A stretch of 64,000 nucleotides of DNA from Tomitella fengzijianii (GTDB lineage Bacteria; Actinomycetota; Actinomycetes; Mycobacteriales; Mycobacteriaceae): NCBI RefSeq assembly GCF_007559025.1, contig NZ_CP041765.1, positions 616,679 through 680,678 of the forward strand. Reading direction: 5' to 3'. Positions 47,724 to 59,805 of this stretch are shown piece by piece. Made by a program: the position numbers and the translations under genes. The notes beneath the pieces were generated by a model, which was not told the origin of the DNA, made no database searches, and worked only from the letters and a program-made list of their open reading frames with translations. Numbering within the stretch: position 1 is the stretch's first letter; every line of letters starts with the position of its first letter.

Positions 47724-48428
47724 GTGTGGGAACCGGAGGGGCCACTGCCTCAGCAGATCTACCGGCGGCGACGCTTCGCCGCGGTGGGCGTCGCACTGGT
47801 CGTGCTCATCGTGGTCGTCGTCCTCATCGCGGTCTCCTGCGGCGGCAATTCGGACGAGCCGACCGCGGCCGCGGCGGTGAGCTCCTCACCGGAGCCCGCC
47901 GCGCCGGCCGCATCGAGCACCGCGGCCCCGACAGGCACGGCCACGCCGTCCGGCACCGCCGGACCGTCGGGTGAGGCGCCGCAGCCGGCAGGGGCCGCTG
48001 ATCCCGATGGCCCGCAGCAGGAGACAGTGCCCGGCGGGCAATGCGCGGACTCGTCCATCGGTTTGACCGTGGCTCCCGAGAAGCCCAATTACGCGGTCGG
48101 CGAATCGGTCACGTTCATCTCCACCATCACGAACATCGGATCCGTGCCGTGTGTGCGCGACCTGAGCGGGCCGATGATCGTCAACACGGTGGAATCCGTC
48201 GACGGCGGCGAGGTCTGGTCCAACGCGGACTGCTTCCCCGGCACCGGCAGCGACATCCGCACGCTCGAGCCGGGGCAGCAGGCGCAGTTCAAGATGGTCT
48301 GGGCGGGGACCACATCGAGCCAGGGTTGCACCCCCGCCGACCGCAAGCAGGTGCCGCCCGGCGTCTACGCGGTGACCACCCACCTGGGGTCGATGTCCGG
48401 CAAGCCGGTGCCGTTCAACATCCATTGA
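47724..48428 (+). CDS. Membrane-anchored extracytoplasmic protein (Rv3587c-like)
   Basis: 234 residues from GTG 47724 (242 from GTG 47700). A basic segment YRRRRF precedes a membrane helix at about 17-38, then a Ser/Ala/Pro/Thr-rich linker, then a domain of about 120 residues with Cys in GQCADS, PCVRD, ADCFPG and QGCTP, probably two disulfides. It resembles, in layout and in place, the conserved Rv3587c. The fold is a beta-sandwich type guess. Function unknown. A 20-bp tandem duplication follows the stop. Confidence 0.78.
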   Translation: MWEPEGPLPQQIYRRRRFAAVGVALVVLIVVVVLIAVSCGGNSDEPTAAAAVSSSPEPAAPAASSTAAPTGTATPSGTAGPSGEAPQPAGAADPDGPQQETVPGGQCADSSIGLTVAPEKPNYAVGESVTFISTITNIGSVPCVRDLSGPMIVNTVESVDGGEVWSNADCFPGTGSDIRTLEPGQQAQFKMVWAGTTSSQGCTPADRKQVPPGVYAVTTHLGSMSGKPVPFNIH

Positions 48429-48460
48429 CGACGAGAAGCATCCGTTGACGACGAGAAGCA
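48421..48460 (+). repeat. 20-bp tandem duplication at the 3' end of the 47724 gene
   Basis: TCCATTGACGACGAGAAGCA (48421-48440) is followed by the same 20-mer with one change (48441-48460). The first unit contains the stop codon of the gene. Confidence 0.9.
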
Positions 48461-48474
48461 TCCATCAGCGGACG

Positions 48475-49566
48475 TCATCCCAGTCGATCGGCGATGCCGG
48501 CCTCCGCGAGACGTGACAGGCCCTCGCGGATGTGGCGCGACCACATCGGCGTGATCCCGTCGACCGACTGCAGGTCGGCGGCTGTCGCGGCGAGAAGCTC
48601 ATGCAGCGTGCCGAACGAATCGACCAGCTTGTCCACCTGGGTGAACTGCAGGCGGGGGATCCGCGTGAGCAACCGGTAGCCGCGCGGCATGATCGGAGAG
48701 TCGAGCGACTCGATCGTGGGGGTGTAGCCGAACGCCCGCGCCAGGGTGGTCAGGTCCAGCAGGTCGGCCCCGGTGAGCTGGTCGATCGCGTCGAGCGCGG
48801 TGCGGACCCGGCTGCTGTCCGGGAGGGTGCCGCCGGGAAGATAGTCGCGCACCAGTAGCTCGCGTCCCGCGTCCCTGTTGCCCACCAGCTCCTCGAGCTG
48901 CAGCGCCAGCTGGCGGCCATCGGTGCCCAGTTCGACGACGTGCTTCTCCAGCTCCGTGGACTGGCGCCGGACCAACTCCAGTCGCTGGACCACCGTCATC
49001 GCGTCGCGCAGCGTGACGAAGTCCTCGATCTCGATGACCGACAGCTGGCGGTCCACCTCGTCGAGCCGGATGCGGTAGCGCTCCAGTGTGGCCACGGCCT
49101 GGTTGGCGCGCGAAAGGATGGTGCTCGAGTCCTCGATGAGGTGGCGATGCCCGCCCACATACACGCTGACGATGCTCATGGACTGGCTGACGGACACCAC
49201 GGGATGGCCGGTCTGGATGGCGGTGCGCTCGGCGGCGCGGTGGCGGGTGCCAGACTCCTCCGTGGGCAGATTGGCGTCCGGCATCAGCTGCACGTTGGCG
49301 CGCAGGATGCGGGTGCAGTCGGTGGACAGGACGACGGCGCCGTCCATCTTCGACAGCTCGCGCATGCGGGTCGGGGCGAAAGCGACGTCGAGCTCGAAAC
49401 CGCCGTCGCAGATGCTCTCCACGAGGGGGTCGTAGCCGAGGAGGATCAGCGCTCCCGTGCGCCCGCGCAGAATCCGTTCGAGCCCGTCGCGCAGCGCGGT
49501 GCCGGGGGCGAGGCGGGCGATGGTGTCGCGGAGGTTCGCCGTGGGACGCCGCTGTTCGATGGACAC
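48475..49566 (-). CDS. disA: Diadenylate cyclase / DNA-integrity scanning protein
   Basis: 363 residues. Makes cyclic di-AMP from two ATP and slows at branched DNA. DGA (75-77) and RHR (108-110) are the catalytic motifs; a helical spine and a C-terminal helix-hairpin-helix DNA-binding region ([17 protein letters not shown]) follow. It is on the minus strand with radA, but the thioesterase gene lies between them. The ATG follows GGCGGGAA. Confidence 0.96.
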   Translation of the reverse strand: MSIEQRRPTANLRDTIARLAPGTALRDGLERILRGRTGALILLGYDPLVESICDGGFELDVAFAPTRMRELSKMDGAVVLSTDCTRILRANVQLMPDANLPTEESGTRHRAAERTAIQTGHPVVSVSQSMSIVSVYVGGHRHLIEDSSTILSRANQAVATLERYRIRLDEVDRQLSVIEIEDFVTLRDAMTVVQRLELVRRQSTELEKHVVELGTDGRQLALQLEELVGNRDAGRELLVRDYLPGGTLPDSSRVRTALDAIDQLTGADLLDLTTLARAFGYTPTIESLDSPIMPRGYRLLTRIPRLQFTQVDKLVDSFGTLHELLAATAADLQSVDGITPMWSRHIREGLSRLAEAGIADRLG

Positions 49567-49673
49567 GTTCCCGCCTTTCTCCCGGCTGCGATGGAGCCCC
49601 GTCCGCCGCCGGAGAGGATGTGTGCCGGCGCACGATCCGCTGAGGCGCCCGGCGGGTCGCGTTGAGCCGCAAT

Positions 49674-49679
49674 TAGATT
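49674..49679 (+). promoter_or_regulatory. -10 element, thioesterase
   Basis: TAGATT ends 8 nt before the ATG at 49688; probable leaderless start. Confidence 0.5.
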
Positions 49680-49687
49680 ACCTGGCC

Positions 49688-50206
49688 ATGACTAGCAACT
49701 GGACGGTACCCGGAGAGGCCGTGTCTCCAGTGAGGCATCCGGAGGCGCCGGCGCCGGGTGAGTCGATCCCCGCGCACTGGCACGGGTGCTTCGGCTGCCG
49801 CGGCACCGGAGACGGAGGTCTGGGCCTCGACGTGCGCGCGGGCGAAGGCGCCGAAGTGACCGGGGAGATCGTCGTCGACCCGGCATTCGAGGGCGGGCCG
49901 GGCGTGATCCACGGCGGCGTGCTGTCCTCGGTGTTCGACGAGGTGATGGGCTTCTCGGCGAAGCTGCTCGCGCTCGAAGTGGTCACCGCGCACCTCGAGG
50001 TCGATTTCCGGAGCCCGGTGCCCGTGCGGTCGGCTTTGACCGTCCGGGCGCGCGTCGACGGAGTGCTGGGCCGCAAGCTGTACGCGTCCGCGGAGGTGTA
50101 CGTGAACGGAGCCGCGGCGCCTGCCGGTTCGGCACGCGCGCTGTTCATCACGATCGATCAGGCGGTGCACTTTCGTGACCTGGTCGGGAACTCCACCCGC
50201 ATCTGA
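49688..50206 (+). CDS. Hotdog-fold thioesterase (PaaI type)
   Basis: 172 residues, single hotdog domain. The HGGVLSSVFDEVMG segment holds the catalytic-loop residues (Asp in FDEVMG) of the PaaI/HGG group. An unusual Cys pair (CFGCRG) near residue 37 precedes it. The substrate is some acyl-CoA. It runs opposite to disA and radA and separates them. The ATG has TAGATT 8 nt upstream. Confidence 0.85.
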   Translation: MTSNWTVPGEAVSPVRHPEAPAPGESIPAHWHGCFGCRGTGDGGLGLDVRAGEGAEVTGEIVVDPAFEGGPGVIHGGVLSSVFDEVMGFSAKLLALEVVTAHLEVDFRSPVPVRSALTVRARVDGVLGRKLYASAEVYVNGAAAPAGSARALFITIDQAVHFRDLVGNSTRI

Positions 50207-50215
50207 GGCGCGGCA

Positions 50216-51598
50216 TCACGGGCGCAGCCCCGCGGCCAGTGCCTCGGCCAGATTCGACACCGGGACGGCCCGCGTCCCGGAGGGCATCCGCCCGCTGTCC
50301 GGCGGGACGAGCGCGGTGTGGAAACCCAGGCGCGCCGATTCCGCGATTCGCCGCCCGGCCCCCGTCACCCGGCGCACTTCGCCGGCCAGGCCCACCTCGC
50401 CGATCGCGACAGTGCCGTCCCGGAGCGGGCGGCCGGAAATCGCCGACGCGACGGCCAGGGCCAGCGCGAGATCCGATGCCGGCTCGATGACCCGCATGCC
50501 GCCCACGGTGGCCACGTAGACGTCGTTCTTGCCGATCTTCAGCCCGGCGTGCCGTTCGAGTACCGCGAGGATCATCGCGACCCGCGAGGAATCGAGGCCG
50601 CTGACCGCCCGCCGCGGCGAGGGCAGTGCGGACTCGACGACCAGCGCCTGCAACTCGCCGAGAAGCGGGCGCTTGCCGTCCATCGTCACCGTGACCGCGG
50701 TCCCGGGGACTGCGCCGTCGCGGTGGTGCAGGAAGAGCCCCGAGGGATCGGGGATGCCGGCGATGCCGTCGTCGCGCAGCTCGAAACAGCCGACCTCGTC
50801 CGCCGCGCCGAAGCGGTTCTTCACACCGCGCACCATGCGCAGCGTGGAATTCTTGTCGCCCTCGAAGTGCAGGACCACGTCCACCAGATGCTCGAGCGTG
50901 CGCGGGCCGGCGACAGCGCCGTCCTTGGTGACGTGCCCCACCAGCAGCACGGCGATCCCGCGGGTCTTCGCCAGCGCGGTGAGCGCGGCGGTCACGGCAC
51001 GCACCTGCGTGGTGCCGCCGGTGACGCCGTCGACGTCCTGCGCGAGCATCGTCTGCACCGAATCCACCACCAGCAGCGTGGGCGCGGTGTGATCGACGTG
51101 CCCGACGACCGTGGCGAGGTCGGCCTCCGCGGCCAGCAGGACGTCCTCGTGGACGGTGCCGGTGCGCTCTGCGCGGAGCCGCACCTGCCCCGTGGATTCC
51201 TCGCCGGTGACGTACAGGGCGCGGCCACGGCCGCCGAGCGCCCACCGGTGCACCACTTCGAGCAGCAGCGTGGATTTGCCCGCTCCCGGCTCGCCGGCGA
51301 GCAGGACCACCGCCCCCGGCACGATGCCGCCGCCGAGGACCCTGTCGAGTTCCCCGACCCCGGTGGGCACCGCCCGCGTCGTCGTGGCGTCGATGGTGGT
51401 CAGCGGCGCAGCCGGCGTAGACGGGAGCAGTGCGGCGGGCACGCGGGCGGACCCGCGGTCCGCCCCGCCCCCCACGGTGGCGAGCTCCGCCCTCTCCTGC
51501 AGGGTGCCCCAACTGCCGCAGCCGGGGCAGCGGCCGGCCCATTTGGGGGTGGAGTGGCTGCATTCGTTGCAGCGGAAGGAGACTCTGGTCTTGGCCAC
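50216..51598 (-). CDS. radA: DNA repair protein RadA
   Basis: 460 residues. An N-terminal zinc finger with Cys at residues 10, 13, 24 and 27, Walker [10 protein letters not shown], Walker [15 protein letters not shown] motif, and a C-terminal Lon-protease-like domain. It helps process recombination branches. I chose GTG 51598, since TATGCT lies 7 nt upstream; an in-frame ATG 4 codons earlier is possible. It follows lpqE on the same strand. Confidence 0.94.
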   Translation of the reverse strand: MAKTRVSFRCNECSHSTPKWAGRCPGCGSWGTLQERAELATVGGGADRGSARVPAALLPSTPAAPLTTIDATTTRAVPTGVGELDRVLGGGIVPGAVVLLAGEPGAGKSTLLLEVVHRWALGGRGRALYVTGEESTGQVRLRAERTGTVHEDVLLAAEADLATVVGHVDHTAPTLLVVDSVQTMLAQDVDGVTGGTTQVRAVTAALTALAKTRGIAVLLVGHVTKDGAVAGPRTLEHLVDVVLHFEGDKNSTLRMVRGVKNRFGAADEVGCFELRDDGIAGIPDPSGLFLHHRDGAVPGTAVTVTMDGKRPLLGELQALVVESALPSPRRAVSGLDSSRVAMILAVLERHAGLKIGKNDVYVATVGGMRVIEPASDLALALAVASAISGRPLRDGTVAIGEVGLAGEVRRVTGAGRRIAESARLGFHTALVPPDSGRMPSGTRAVPVSNLAEALAAGLRP

Positions 51599-51605
51599 GC
51601 CCCGA

Positions 51606-51611
51606 AGCATA
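51606..51611 (-). promoter_or_regulatory. -10 element, radA
   Basis: TATGCT on the minus strand ends 7 nt before the radA GTG; leaderless start likely. Confidence 0.55.
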
Positions 51612-51658
51612 GGGCGCGGGCCCGACAGCCGCGTGCGGCCGGTGCTGTGGCGCGGAAT

Positions 51659-51700
51659 GCATGGGCCCCTCGGCCGCGTGCGGCGCGAGGGGCCCGATGC
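51659..51700 (-). terminator. Terminator hairpin between lpqE and radA
   Basis: GGGCCCCTCG (51663-51672) pairs with CGAGGGGCCC (51686-51695), extended by GCAT/ATGC on the outside. Confidence 0.7.
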
Positions 51701-51731
51701 ATGTGCGCAGCGGCCGGTCTCCGGCGTGTGC

Positions 51732-52484
51732 TCAGTGGCCTTCGGAGCGTTCGCCTTCCCAGTGCTGGGGGACGGTGATCGGGACCTGCGCGGTGAGCGG
51801 CTCCGTGCCGCGGAAGGTGAACGTGACGTCGACGTTCGTGCCCGGGCGGTGCGTTCCCTCGAGGGTGATCGGCTGCAGCTTGATCGACGTGAGGTCCTCG
51901 AGCGGGTCGGAAGCGGCGTCGACCGCGGTGCCGGACTTGCCGCCGACGGGCACGCAGAGGTGGTCGACGGCCGTGTTCGCGGCCTTCTCGCCGGCCGCCT
52001 TGTCGCCGGCCGGTGTCGCCGCGGGGGTGGTCGCCGTGGGGCCCTCGGCCGCGACCGCGTCGGACTCGCCCAGCTGCTGGGAGGTGGCGGTGGTGAGCGC
52101 GCTGTTGCTGCAGAGCGTCACGGGCTGCTGCTCGATCTGCACGGGCGTGCCGTTGACGGTGATCCGCTCCAGCGGGTAATCGACGGTGGCGCTGGCGTTG
52201 GACGCGGTGAAGGTCAGGTGGAACGGGTTGTAGTCCTTCAGCGACTGCTCGGTGGCGAGCACCAGCTGGATGTCGTTGAGGCTGATCGAGCCGTCGGCCG
52301 AGTGCACCACGGAACCGGTGACGGCGGGCACCTGCGAGGAGGTCTGCGCGATCTGCCCGGCGCTGCATGCGGACAGGCCCAGGGTCGCGGCCGCGGCGAT
52401 GGCGACCACGGTGGCCCCGCGGCGGCCGAGCGGTCGGCGGATCCCCGCCCGGTTGCGGGAAGTCGACGCATTTGAGGCTGTCAC
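51732..52484 (-). CDS. lpqE: Lipoprotein, LpqE-like
   Basis: 250 residues from GTG 52484, which has GGAGG 7 nt upstream. A signal sequence ends in the lipobox LSAC, Cys 40. The mature part is a beta-rich domain with two Cys, then an Ala/Thr/Pro-rich insert and a C-terminal segment with [22 protein letters not shown]. Position between carD and radA is that of LpqE (Rv3584). The function is unknown; it is bound to the outer face of the membrane. Confidence 0.85.
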   Translation of the reverse strand: MTASNASTSRNRAGIRRPLGRRGATVVAIAAAATLGLSACSAGQIAQTSSQVPAVTGSVVHSADGSISLNDIQLVLATEQSLKDYNPFHLTFTASNASATVDYPLERITVNGTPVQIEQQPVTLCSNSALTTATSQQLGESDAVAAEGPTATTPAATPAGDKAAGEKAANTAVDHLCVPVGGKSGTAVDAASDPLEDLTSIKLQPITLEGTHRPGTNVDVTFTFRGTEPLTAQVPITVPQHWEGERSEGH

Positions 52485-54603
<2,119 letters not shown>

Positions 54604-54639
54604 CGGCGGGGCGACTGCACGAAAACCAACCACCACCAG

Positions 54640-54645
54640 TAGGAT
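54640..54645 (+). promoter_or_regulatory. -10 element, cysS
   Basis: TAGGAT ends 8 nt before the GTG at 54654; probable leaderless start. Confidence 0.55.
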
Positions 54646-54653
54646 CGACGCCT

Positions 54654-56075
54654 GTGACGCTGCACCTTTACGACACCGAGACACGGGAACCGCGCCCGTT
54701 CACCCCGCTCGTGCCCGGGGTGGCCTCGATCTACCTGTGCGGCGCCACCGTTCAGGGGGAGCCGCACATCGGGCATGTGCGCAGCGGCGTGGCATTCGAC
54801 GTCCTGCGCCGCTGGCTCCTGGCGCAGGGACTGGACGTGCGTTTCATCCGCAACGTCACCGACATCGACGACAAGATCCTGCGCAAGGCCGAGGAGGCCG
54901 GCCGCCCGTGGTGGGAGTGGGCCGCCACCTACGAGCGTGCGTTCACGGACGCCTATCGCCACCTCAACGTGCTGCCGCCGTCCGCGGAGCCGCGGGCGAC
55001 GGGCCACATCACCCAGATGGTCGAGCTCATGCAGCGGCTACTCGACGCCGGTTGCGCGTACGCCGAGGGCGGGGACGTGTACTTCGACGTGCGCGGCTTC
55101 CCCGACTACGGCCGGCTGTCCGGGCACAGGCTCGAGGACGTGCATCAGGGCGAGAGCGCGGGCGAGTTCAAGCGCGATCCCCGGGACTTCACGTTATGGA
55201 AGGCGGAGAAGCAGGGGGAGCCGTCCTGGCCCACGCCGTGGGGGCGCGGGCGGCCGGGCTGGCATCTGGAATGCTCGGCGATGGCCACCGCCTACCTGGG
55301 GGAGTCGTTCGACATCCACTGCGGCGGAATGGATCTGGTGTTCCCGCACCACGAGAACGAGCGCGCGCAGAGTCGGGGAGCCGGAGACGGTTTCGCCCGC
55401 ACGTGGCTGCACAACGGCTGGGTGACCATGGGCGGCGAGAAGATGAGCAAGTCGCTGGGCAACGTCCTGTCGATCCCGAACGTGCTCACCCAGGTGCGCC
55501 CGCAGGAGCTGCGCTACTACCTGGGGAGCGCCCACTACCGGTCGATACTCGAATACTCCGAGTCCGCGCTGCAGGACGCGGCCGCCGCGTTCCGGAAGAT
55601 CGAGGCGTTCGTGCGGCGAGTCGACGACAGGGTGGGCCCAGTGGGCGTGGGGGTGTGGCCGGAGCAGTTCGCCGCGGCCCTCGACGACGACCTCGGCGTA
55701 CCCGCGGCGCTGGCAGTCCTGCATGGCACGGTCACCGAAGGTAATCGCGCGCTGGAGTCGGGAGACCATGCGGCGGCGGCCGCGTGCGCGTCCTCTGTGC
55801 GCGCCATGACCGGCATCCTCGGAGTCGATCCGCTGGACGAACGCTGGTCGGCGGACGGTGCCGGTGCCGACGCGGGGCCCGCCACCGCCGCACTGGATTC
55901 GCTCATCGTCGAGCAGCTGGAGATGCGCACACGCGCACGCGCCGAGAAGGACTGGGCGGTGGCGGACGAGGTGCGCGACCGTCTCGCGGCCGCCGGCATC
56001 GAAGTCACGGACACCCCGGAGGGGCCGGAATGGGCATTGCGCGCAGACGGCACCGACTCGCGGGGCGCGTCATGA
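54654..56075 (+). CDS. cysS: Cysteine-tRNA ligase
   Basis: 473 residues, class I. Zinc and active-site Cys C29 (YLCGATVQG), HIGH motif as PHIGH (37-41), [10 protein letters not shown], and KMSKS in [10 protein letters not shown]. The full anticodon-binding region rules out the smaller MshC of mycothiol synthesis. GTG 54654 with a TAGGAT -10 8 nt upstream. rlmB follows 33 nt later. Confidence 0.96.
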   Translation: MTLHLYDTETREPRPFTPLVPGVASIYLCGATVQGEPHIGHVRSGVAFDVLRRWLLAQGLDVRFIRNVTDIDDKILRKAEEAGRPWWEWAATYERAFTDAYRHLNVLPPSAEPRATGHITQMVELMQRLLDAGCAYAEGGDVYFDVRGFPDYGRLSGHRLEDVHQGESAGEFKRDPRDFTLWKAEKQGEPSWPTPWGRGRPGWHLECSAMATAYLGESFDIHCGGMDLVFPHHENERAQSRGAGDGFARTWLHNGWVTMGGEKMSKSLGNVLSIPNVLTQVRPQELRYYLGSAHYRSILEYSESALQDAAAAFRKIEAFVRRVDDRVGPVGVGVWPEQFAAALDDDLGVPAALAVLHGTVTEGNRALESGDHAAAAACASSVRAMTGILGVDPLDERWSADGAGADAGPATAALDSLIVEQLEMRTRARAEKDWAVADEVRDRLAAAGIEVTDTPEGPEWALRADGTDSRGAS

Positions 56076-56108
56076 CGAGGCACCTCACCCCATCGGAAGG
56101 CTTGATCA

Positions 56109-57098
56109 GTGGCTGGTAACTCTTCCCGTCGCGGCGCGATCCGCAAGTCGGGCACCAAGAAGGGGCAGGTGTCGGGTTCCGGCGGCAAGGGCCGCCGGAA
56201 CCTGCGCGGGCGCGGCGCCACCCCGCCCAAGGAGATGCGGCCCTACCACCCGGCCGCCAAGAAGGCCGCGAAGAGCGCGAAGACCGCGGGTCCGGCGTCC
56301 GGCGGCGCCTCCCCCGCGCGCCGCCCGGCCGGCGGCGCGCGCAGGGGTGAGGCAACGCACGAGAACGTGCTGGGCCGGAACCCGGTGCTCGAGTGCCTGC
56401 GGCAGCGGGTACCCGCGACCATGCTGTTCGTCGCCGTGGGGACCGAGAACGACGAGCGACTCACTGAAGCGGTGCAGCTGGCGGCGGAGGCCGGGATCTC
56501 CATCCAGGAGGTTCCGCGCACCGACCTCGACCGGATGTCGACCGGCGGCGTGCATCAGGGCGTGGCACTGCAGATCCCGCCGTTCGGCTACTCGCACCCC
56601 GACGACCTGCTCGCGCGTGCGCAGGGGAGTGGGCGACCGCCGCTCATCGTCGCGCTCGACAACATCACCGATCCGCGCAACCTCGGAGCGGTGATCCGTT
56701 CGGTCGCGGCGTTCGGGGGCGACGGAGTCCTGATCCCCGAACGGCGCAGCGCGTCCGTCACCGCGGTCGCCTGGCGCACCAGCGCCGGTGCGGCAGCGCG
56801 GGTCCCGGTCGCCAAGGCCACCAACATGACCCGCACGCTCAAGTCGTGGCAGAAGGCGGGCTTCCAGGTCGCCGGGCTCGACGCCGGCGGCGACACCGGG
56901 ATCGACGACCTCGACGTGGCGACCGACCCGTTGGTGCTCGTGGTCGGGTCCGAAGGCAAGGGCCTCTCGCGGCTGGTGCGGGAGACCTGCGACCGCGTCG
57001 TCAGCGTCCCCATGGCCGGCGAGATGGAGTCGCTCAACGCCTCCGTCGCGGCAGGCGTCGTGCTGGCGGAGGTCGCGCGGCAGCGCCGCATGCAGTGA
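56109..57098 (+). CDS. rlmB: 23S rRNA 2'-O-methyltransferase (TrmH/RlmB family)
   Basis: 329 residues. The basic, Gly/Lys-rich N terminus (about 1-80) is likely RNA-binding or disordered. An L30e-like substrate domain and the SPOUT core with [22 protein letters not shown] and [12 protein letters not shown] follow. GTG start, in the transcript of cysS. It modifies 23S rRNA (or tRNA; not readable here). Confidence 0.9.
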   Translation: MAGNSSRRGAIRKSGTKKGQVSGSGGKGRRNLRGRGATPPKEMRPYHPAAKKAAKSAKTAGPASGGASPARRPAGGARRGEATHENVLGRNPVLECLRQRVPATMLFVAVGTENDERLTEAVQLAAEAGISIQEVPRTDLDRMSTGGVHQGVALQIPPFGYSHPDDLLARAQGSGRPPLIVALDNITDPRNLGAVIRSVAAFGGDGVLIPERRSASVTAVAWRTSAGAAARVPVAKATNMTRTLKSWQKAGFQVAGLDAGGDTGIDDLDVATDPLVLVVGSEGKGLSRLVRETCDRVVSVPMAGEMESLNASVAAGVVLAEVARQRRMQ

Positions 57099-57127
57099 CC
57101 CGACGCCGGCGCCGAACCGGCCACGGG

Positions 57128-59224
57128 TCAGCGCTGGCGCACCGGATCGGTGCCCGGGCCGTCGAGCATCGCGGAGTTCAGCAGGATCCGCGGAATGCCG
57201 AACGCCTCGACCAGGGTGAGCGCGTGCGGCCGGAGCCGGGTGCACAGCTCGTTGACATGCCGGGTCACCGCCTTGGAGCGTTCGGTGGACAGTCGGCCGT
57301 GCTCCATGAACCAGGCCTTGTCCGCCTCGATGGAGTGCAGTGCGTAGAGCGTGCACACGTCTTCGAGCAGATCGCGCGCCGGCCCCTCGGGGCACTCGTC
57401 GATGCCGGCGAGGAACGCCTCGAGCACGACACGTTCGATGTGCACGTGCCCCGCGCGCAGCACGTGATCCTGGACGGAGTTGAACGCCTCGAACTCGGCG
57501 AGCGGATCGTCGTCGTCCGAGCCGGGCGCGCCGCCGCGCAGGCGCCGCGCCGCGGTCTCCAGCACGTGCTCCTCGCGGTCCTCGAACATGCGCAGCTGGA
57601 CCGACCGGTCAGCGAGGTCGCCCTCCTCGAGGCTCTCGTCCGACCGGTCCAGGATCCTCTGGATGATCTGGCGCGCAGCCGTCCGCTCGCGCACCGTGTC
57701 CGCCACGGTCTCGGCCACGAACCGCATCCAGCCGACGGCGCCGAACTCGGACACCTCGTCGGCGTAGCTGGTGAGCAGCTCCTTGGCCACCAGCTGGGTG
57801 AGGACGGTGTTGTCGCCCTCGAAGGTGGTGAACACGTCGGAGTCGGCCTTGAGTCCGGTCAGGTGGTTCTCCGCCATGTAGCCGGCGCCCCCGCACGCCT
57901 CGCGGCACTCCTGGATGGTGCGGGTGGCATGCCAGGTCTGCGCCGCCTTGAGCCCCGCTGCACGGCTCTCCAGCTCGCGCTGCTCGTGGCGGTCCGGCTC
58001 CTGCGCCACCTGCAGGTCGTGCATCTTCGACACCAGCTCGTTCTGCGCGAACCCCAGCGCGTAGCTGCGCGCGAGCAGCGGCAACAGGCGGCGTTGATGC
58101 TGCAGGTAGTCCATGAGGAGGACCTCGCCGGTGGCGCGCGGCCCGCCGCCGTCGGGGGCGGTGCCGGGTGCGGAGTCGCCCGCGGGCACGCTGAACTGGC
58201 GGCGCTGTTCGGCATAGCGCACCGCGATCTCGAGGGCGACCCGCGCCGCCGAGCCCGCAGATCCGCCGACGCTGACCCTGCCCCGGATCAAGGTGCCCAG
58301 CATGGTGAAGAACCGCCGGCTGCGGCTGTCTATCGGTGACGAGTAGCGCCCGTCGGCGTCGATGTCGCCGTACCGGTTCAGCAGGTTCGTCCGCGGGACA
58401 CGCACCTGGTCGAACGTGATGCGGCCGTTGTCGACGCCGCGCAGCCCGCCCTTGAGCCCGTCGTCGGCGGTCGTCACGCCCGGCAACGGTCCGCCGTCGT
58501 CGTCGCGGATGGGGACCAGCACGCAGTGCACGCCGTGGTCGTTCTGCGCACCGTCCGCGTCGTGGGTGATCAGCTGCGCGAACACCGCGGCCATCCTGGC
58601 GTGCAGGGCGGCCCCGCCGATGTACTCTTTGACGGCCGACGGCGTCGGCGTGTGCACGATGATCTCGTCGGTGTCCGGGTCGAAGGTGGCCGTCGTCTCG
58701 AGGTTCTGCACATCGGATCCGTGGCCGATCTCCGTCATGGCGAAGCAGCCCAGCAGGTCCAGGCGGATCAGCGGCGCGATGTACTCGCGGTGGTGGCGCT
58801 CCGTGCCCAGGTTCTCGACGGCGCCGCCGAACAGCCCCCACTGCACGCCGGCCTTCACCATCAGCGACAGGTTGGCGTAGGCGAGCATCTCGATGCCCGT
58901 CACCGCCCCGCCCGGGTCGCCGGTGCCGCCCGCGTCCGCACCGAAGCCGCTGGCCGGCCAGTCCGTCCGGGCGAGCCGGCGCATCTGGTCGAGCGCGACC
59001 CGGCGCGACTCGTCCAGGTCCAGCGACGGGTCGTCGAGGAACGCGGCGTCGTCGAGCATCGAGCGCGAGGCCTCGCGTACGTGCGCCCAGCGGCCGTCGA
59101 GCACGGCACGAATCCGTGCTGCGACGAGGCCATCCGGCGCGGCTGCGGCCCCGTCTGCATCGTCGGACGAGTGCGGGGCCGTCGCGCTGTGCGGGGCACG
59201 GGTGCCCACCGGGATGTCTGCCAT
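57128..59224 (-). CDS. Acyl-CoA dehydrogenase/oxidase family protein (ACOX type)
   Basis: 698 residues, much longer than ordinary acyl-CoA dehydrogenases (about 380), with the extra C-terminal domain of peroxisomal acyl-CoA oxidases. FAMTEIGHGSDVQNLET binds the flavin and substrate, EACGGAGYMAENH and TTFEGDNTVL (probable catalytic Glu) follow. It oxidises acyl-CoA, passing electrons to oxygen or an acceptor. It converges on rlmB, and its start is next to the secreted gene. Subfamily assignment is by length and motifs. Confidence 0.9.
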   Translation of the reverse strand: MADIPVGTRAPHSATAPHSSDDADGAAAAPDGLVAARIRAVLDGRWAHVREASRSMLDDAAFLDDPSLDLDESRRVALDQMRRLARTDWPASGFGADAGGTGDPGGAVTGIEMLAYANLSLMVKAGVQWGLFGGAVENLGTERHHREYIAPLIRLDLLGCFAMTEIGHGSDVQNLETTATFDPDTDEIIVHTPTPSAVKEYIGGAALHARMAAVFAQLITHDADGAQNDHGVHCVLVPIRDDDGGPLPGVTTADDGLKGGLRGVDNGRITFDQVRVPRTNLLNRYGDIDADGRYSSPIDSRSRRFFTMLGTLIRGRVSVGGSAGSAARVALEIAVRYAEQRRQFSVPAGDSAPGTAPDGGGPRATGEVLLMDYLQHQRRLLPLLARSYALGFAQNELVSKMHDLQVAQEPDRHEQRELESRAAGLKAAQTWHATRTIQECREACGGAGYMAENHLTGLKADSDVFTTFEGDNTVLTQLVAKELLTSYADEVSEFGAVGWMRFVAETVADTVRERTAARQIIQRILDRSDESLEEGDLADRSVQLRMFEDREEHVLETAARRLRGGAPGSDDDDPLAEFEAFNSVQDHVLRAGHVHIERVVLEAFLAGIDECPEGPARDLLEDVCTLYALHSIEADKAWFMEHGRLSTERSKAVTRHVNELCTRLRPHALTLVEAFGIPRILLNSAMLDGPGTDPVRQR

Positions 59225-59340
59225 GCCCCGACGCTAACCGGCCGCCCGGGTTCGTGCAGGCACACCGGAGTCGGAGCCGTGCGGGAGAGGCGAACCGGAA
59301 ACGGTGGCGGGCGACGCGGTGATGGTGTTGCATTGGTGGC

Positions 59341-59727
59341 ATGGGCGAGAAGCGGTGGCATCGCGTCGGAGGATTCGGACCGGCGGCAGTGGCGGCGGCG
59401 CTCGCCGTGGTGGGCGGAGCGATGGCTGCGATGACTCTGGGCGCCGGCACCGCCGCGGCGGATCCTCCCGCGATGACGCCGCTCCCCGGCTCCGGCCACG
59501 AGATGCGGCTGCACGGCATCCAGAACATCGACGACGTGCTGCACACGGACAAGGACCTGATCCTCGGCGGCGGCGATGTGCGCGCGACGACCATCGACGG
59601 CGTCACCTTCCACTACTACCGGATGGTCGACGGGGCCCGGCAGTCCATGACGCGGAGCCCGGAGATCTGCCTGCCGCAGATCCCGTGCCACGCAGTCATC
59701 TACGACGACCTCAGCCCGGTGTACTGA
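59341..59727 (+). CDS. Small secreted protein of unknown function
   Basis: 128 residues: a signal peptide (about 1-40, core AAVAAALAVVGGAMAAMT, cleavage after AAA near residue 40) and a mature domain of about 85 residues with two Cys close together (CLPQIPC) that could form a disulfide. No known domain recognised. The start is an ATG without a strong Shine-Dalgarno. It precedes hemL by 78 nt. Confidence 0.7.
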   Translation: MGEKRWHRVGGFGPAAVAAALAVVGGAMAAMTLGAGTAAADPPAMTPLPGSGHEMRLHGIQNIDDVLHTDKDLILGGGDVRATTIDGVTFHYYRMVDGARQSMTRSPEICLPQIPCHAVIYDDLSPVY

Positions 59728-59770
59728 TCCCGTCCGGCGGTGACGCCGGACACTCCACTACACCCTGTCG

Positions 59771-59798
59771 TTGACGGCGCCGCGCAGGCTGGGACACT
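59771..59798 (+). promoter_or_regulatory. Promoter of hemL
   Basis: TTGACG (59771-59776) and GACACT (59793-59798) are 16 nt apart; the GTG of hemL lies 7 nt after the -10. Confidence 0.5.
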
Positions 59799-59805
59799 TG
59801 GGGTC

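Noticed and set aside
54654-56075. MshC (mycothiol ligase) instead of CysS
   Set aside because: The product has the full anticodon-binding region and KMSKS loop of CysS, and sits at the cysS position.
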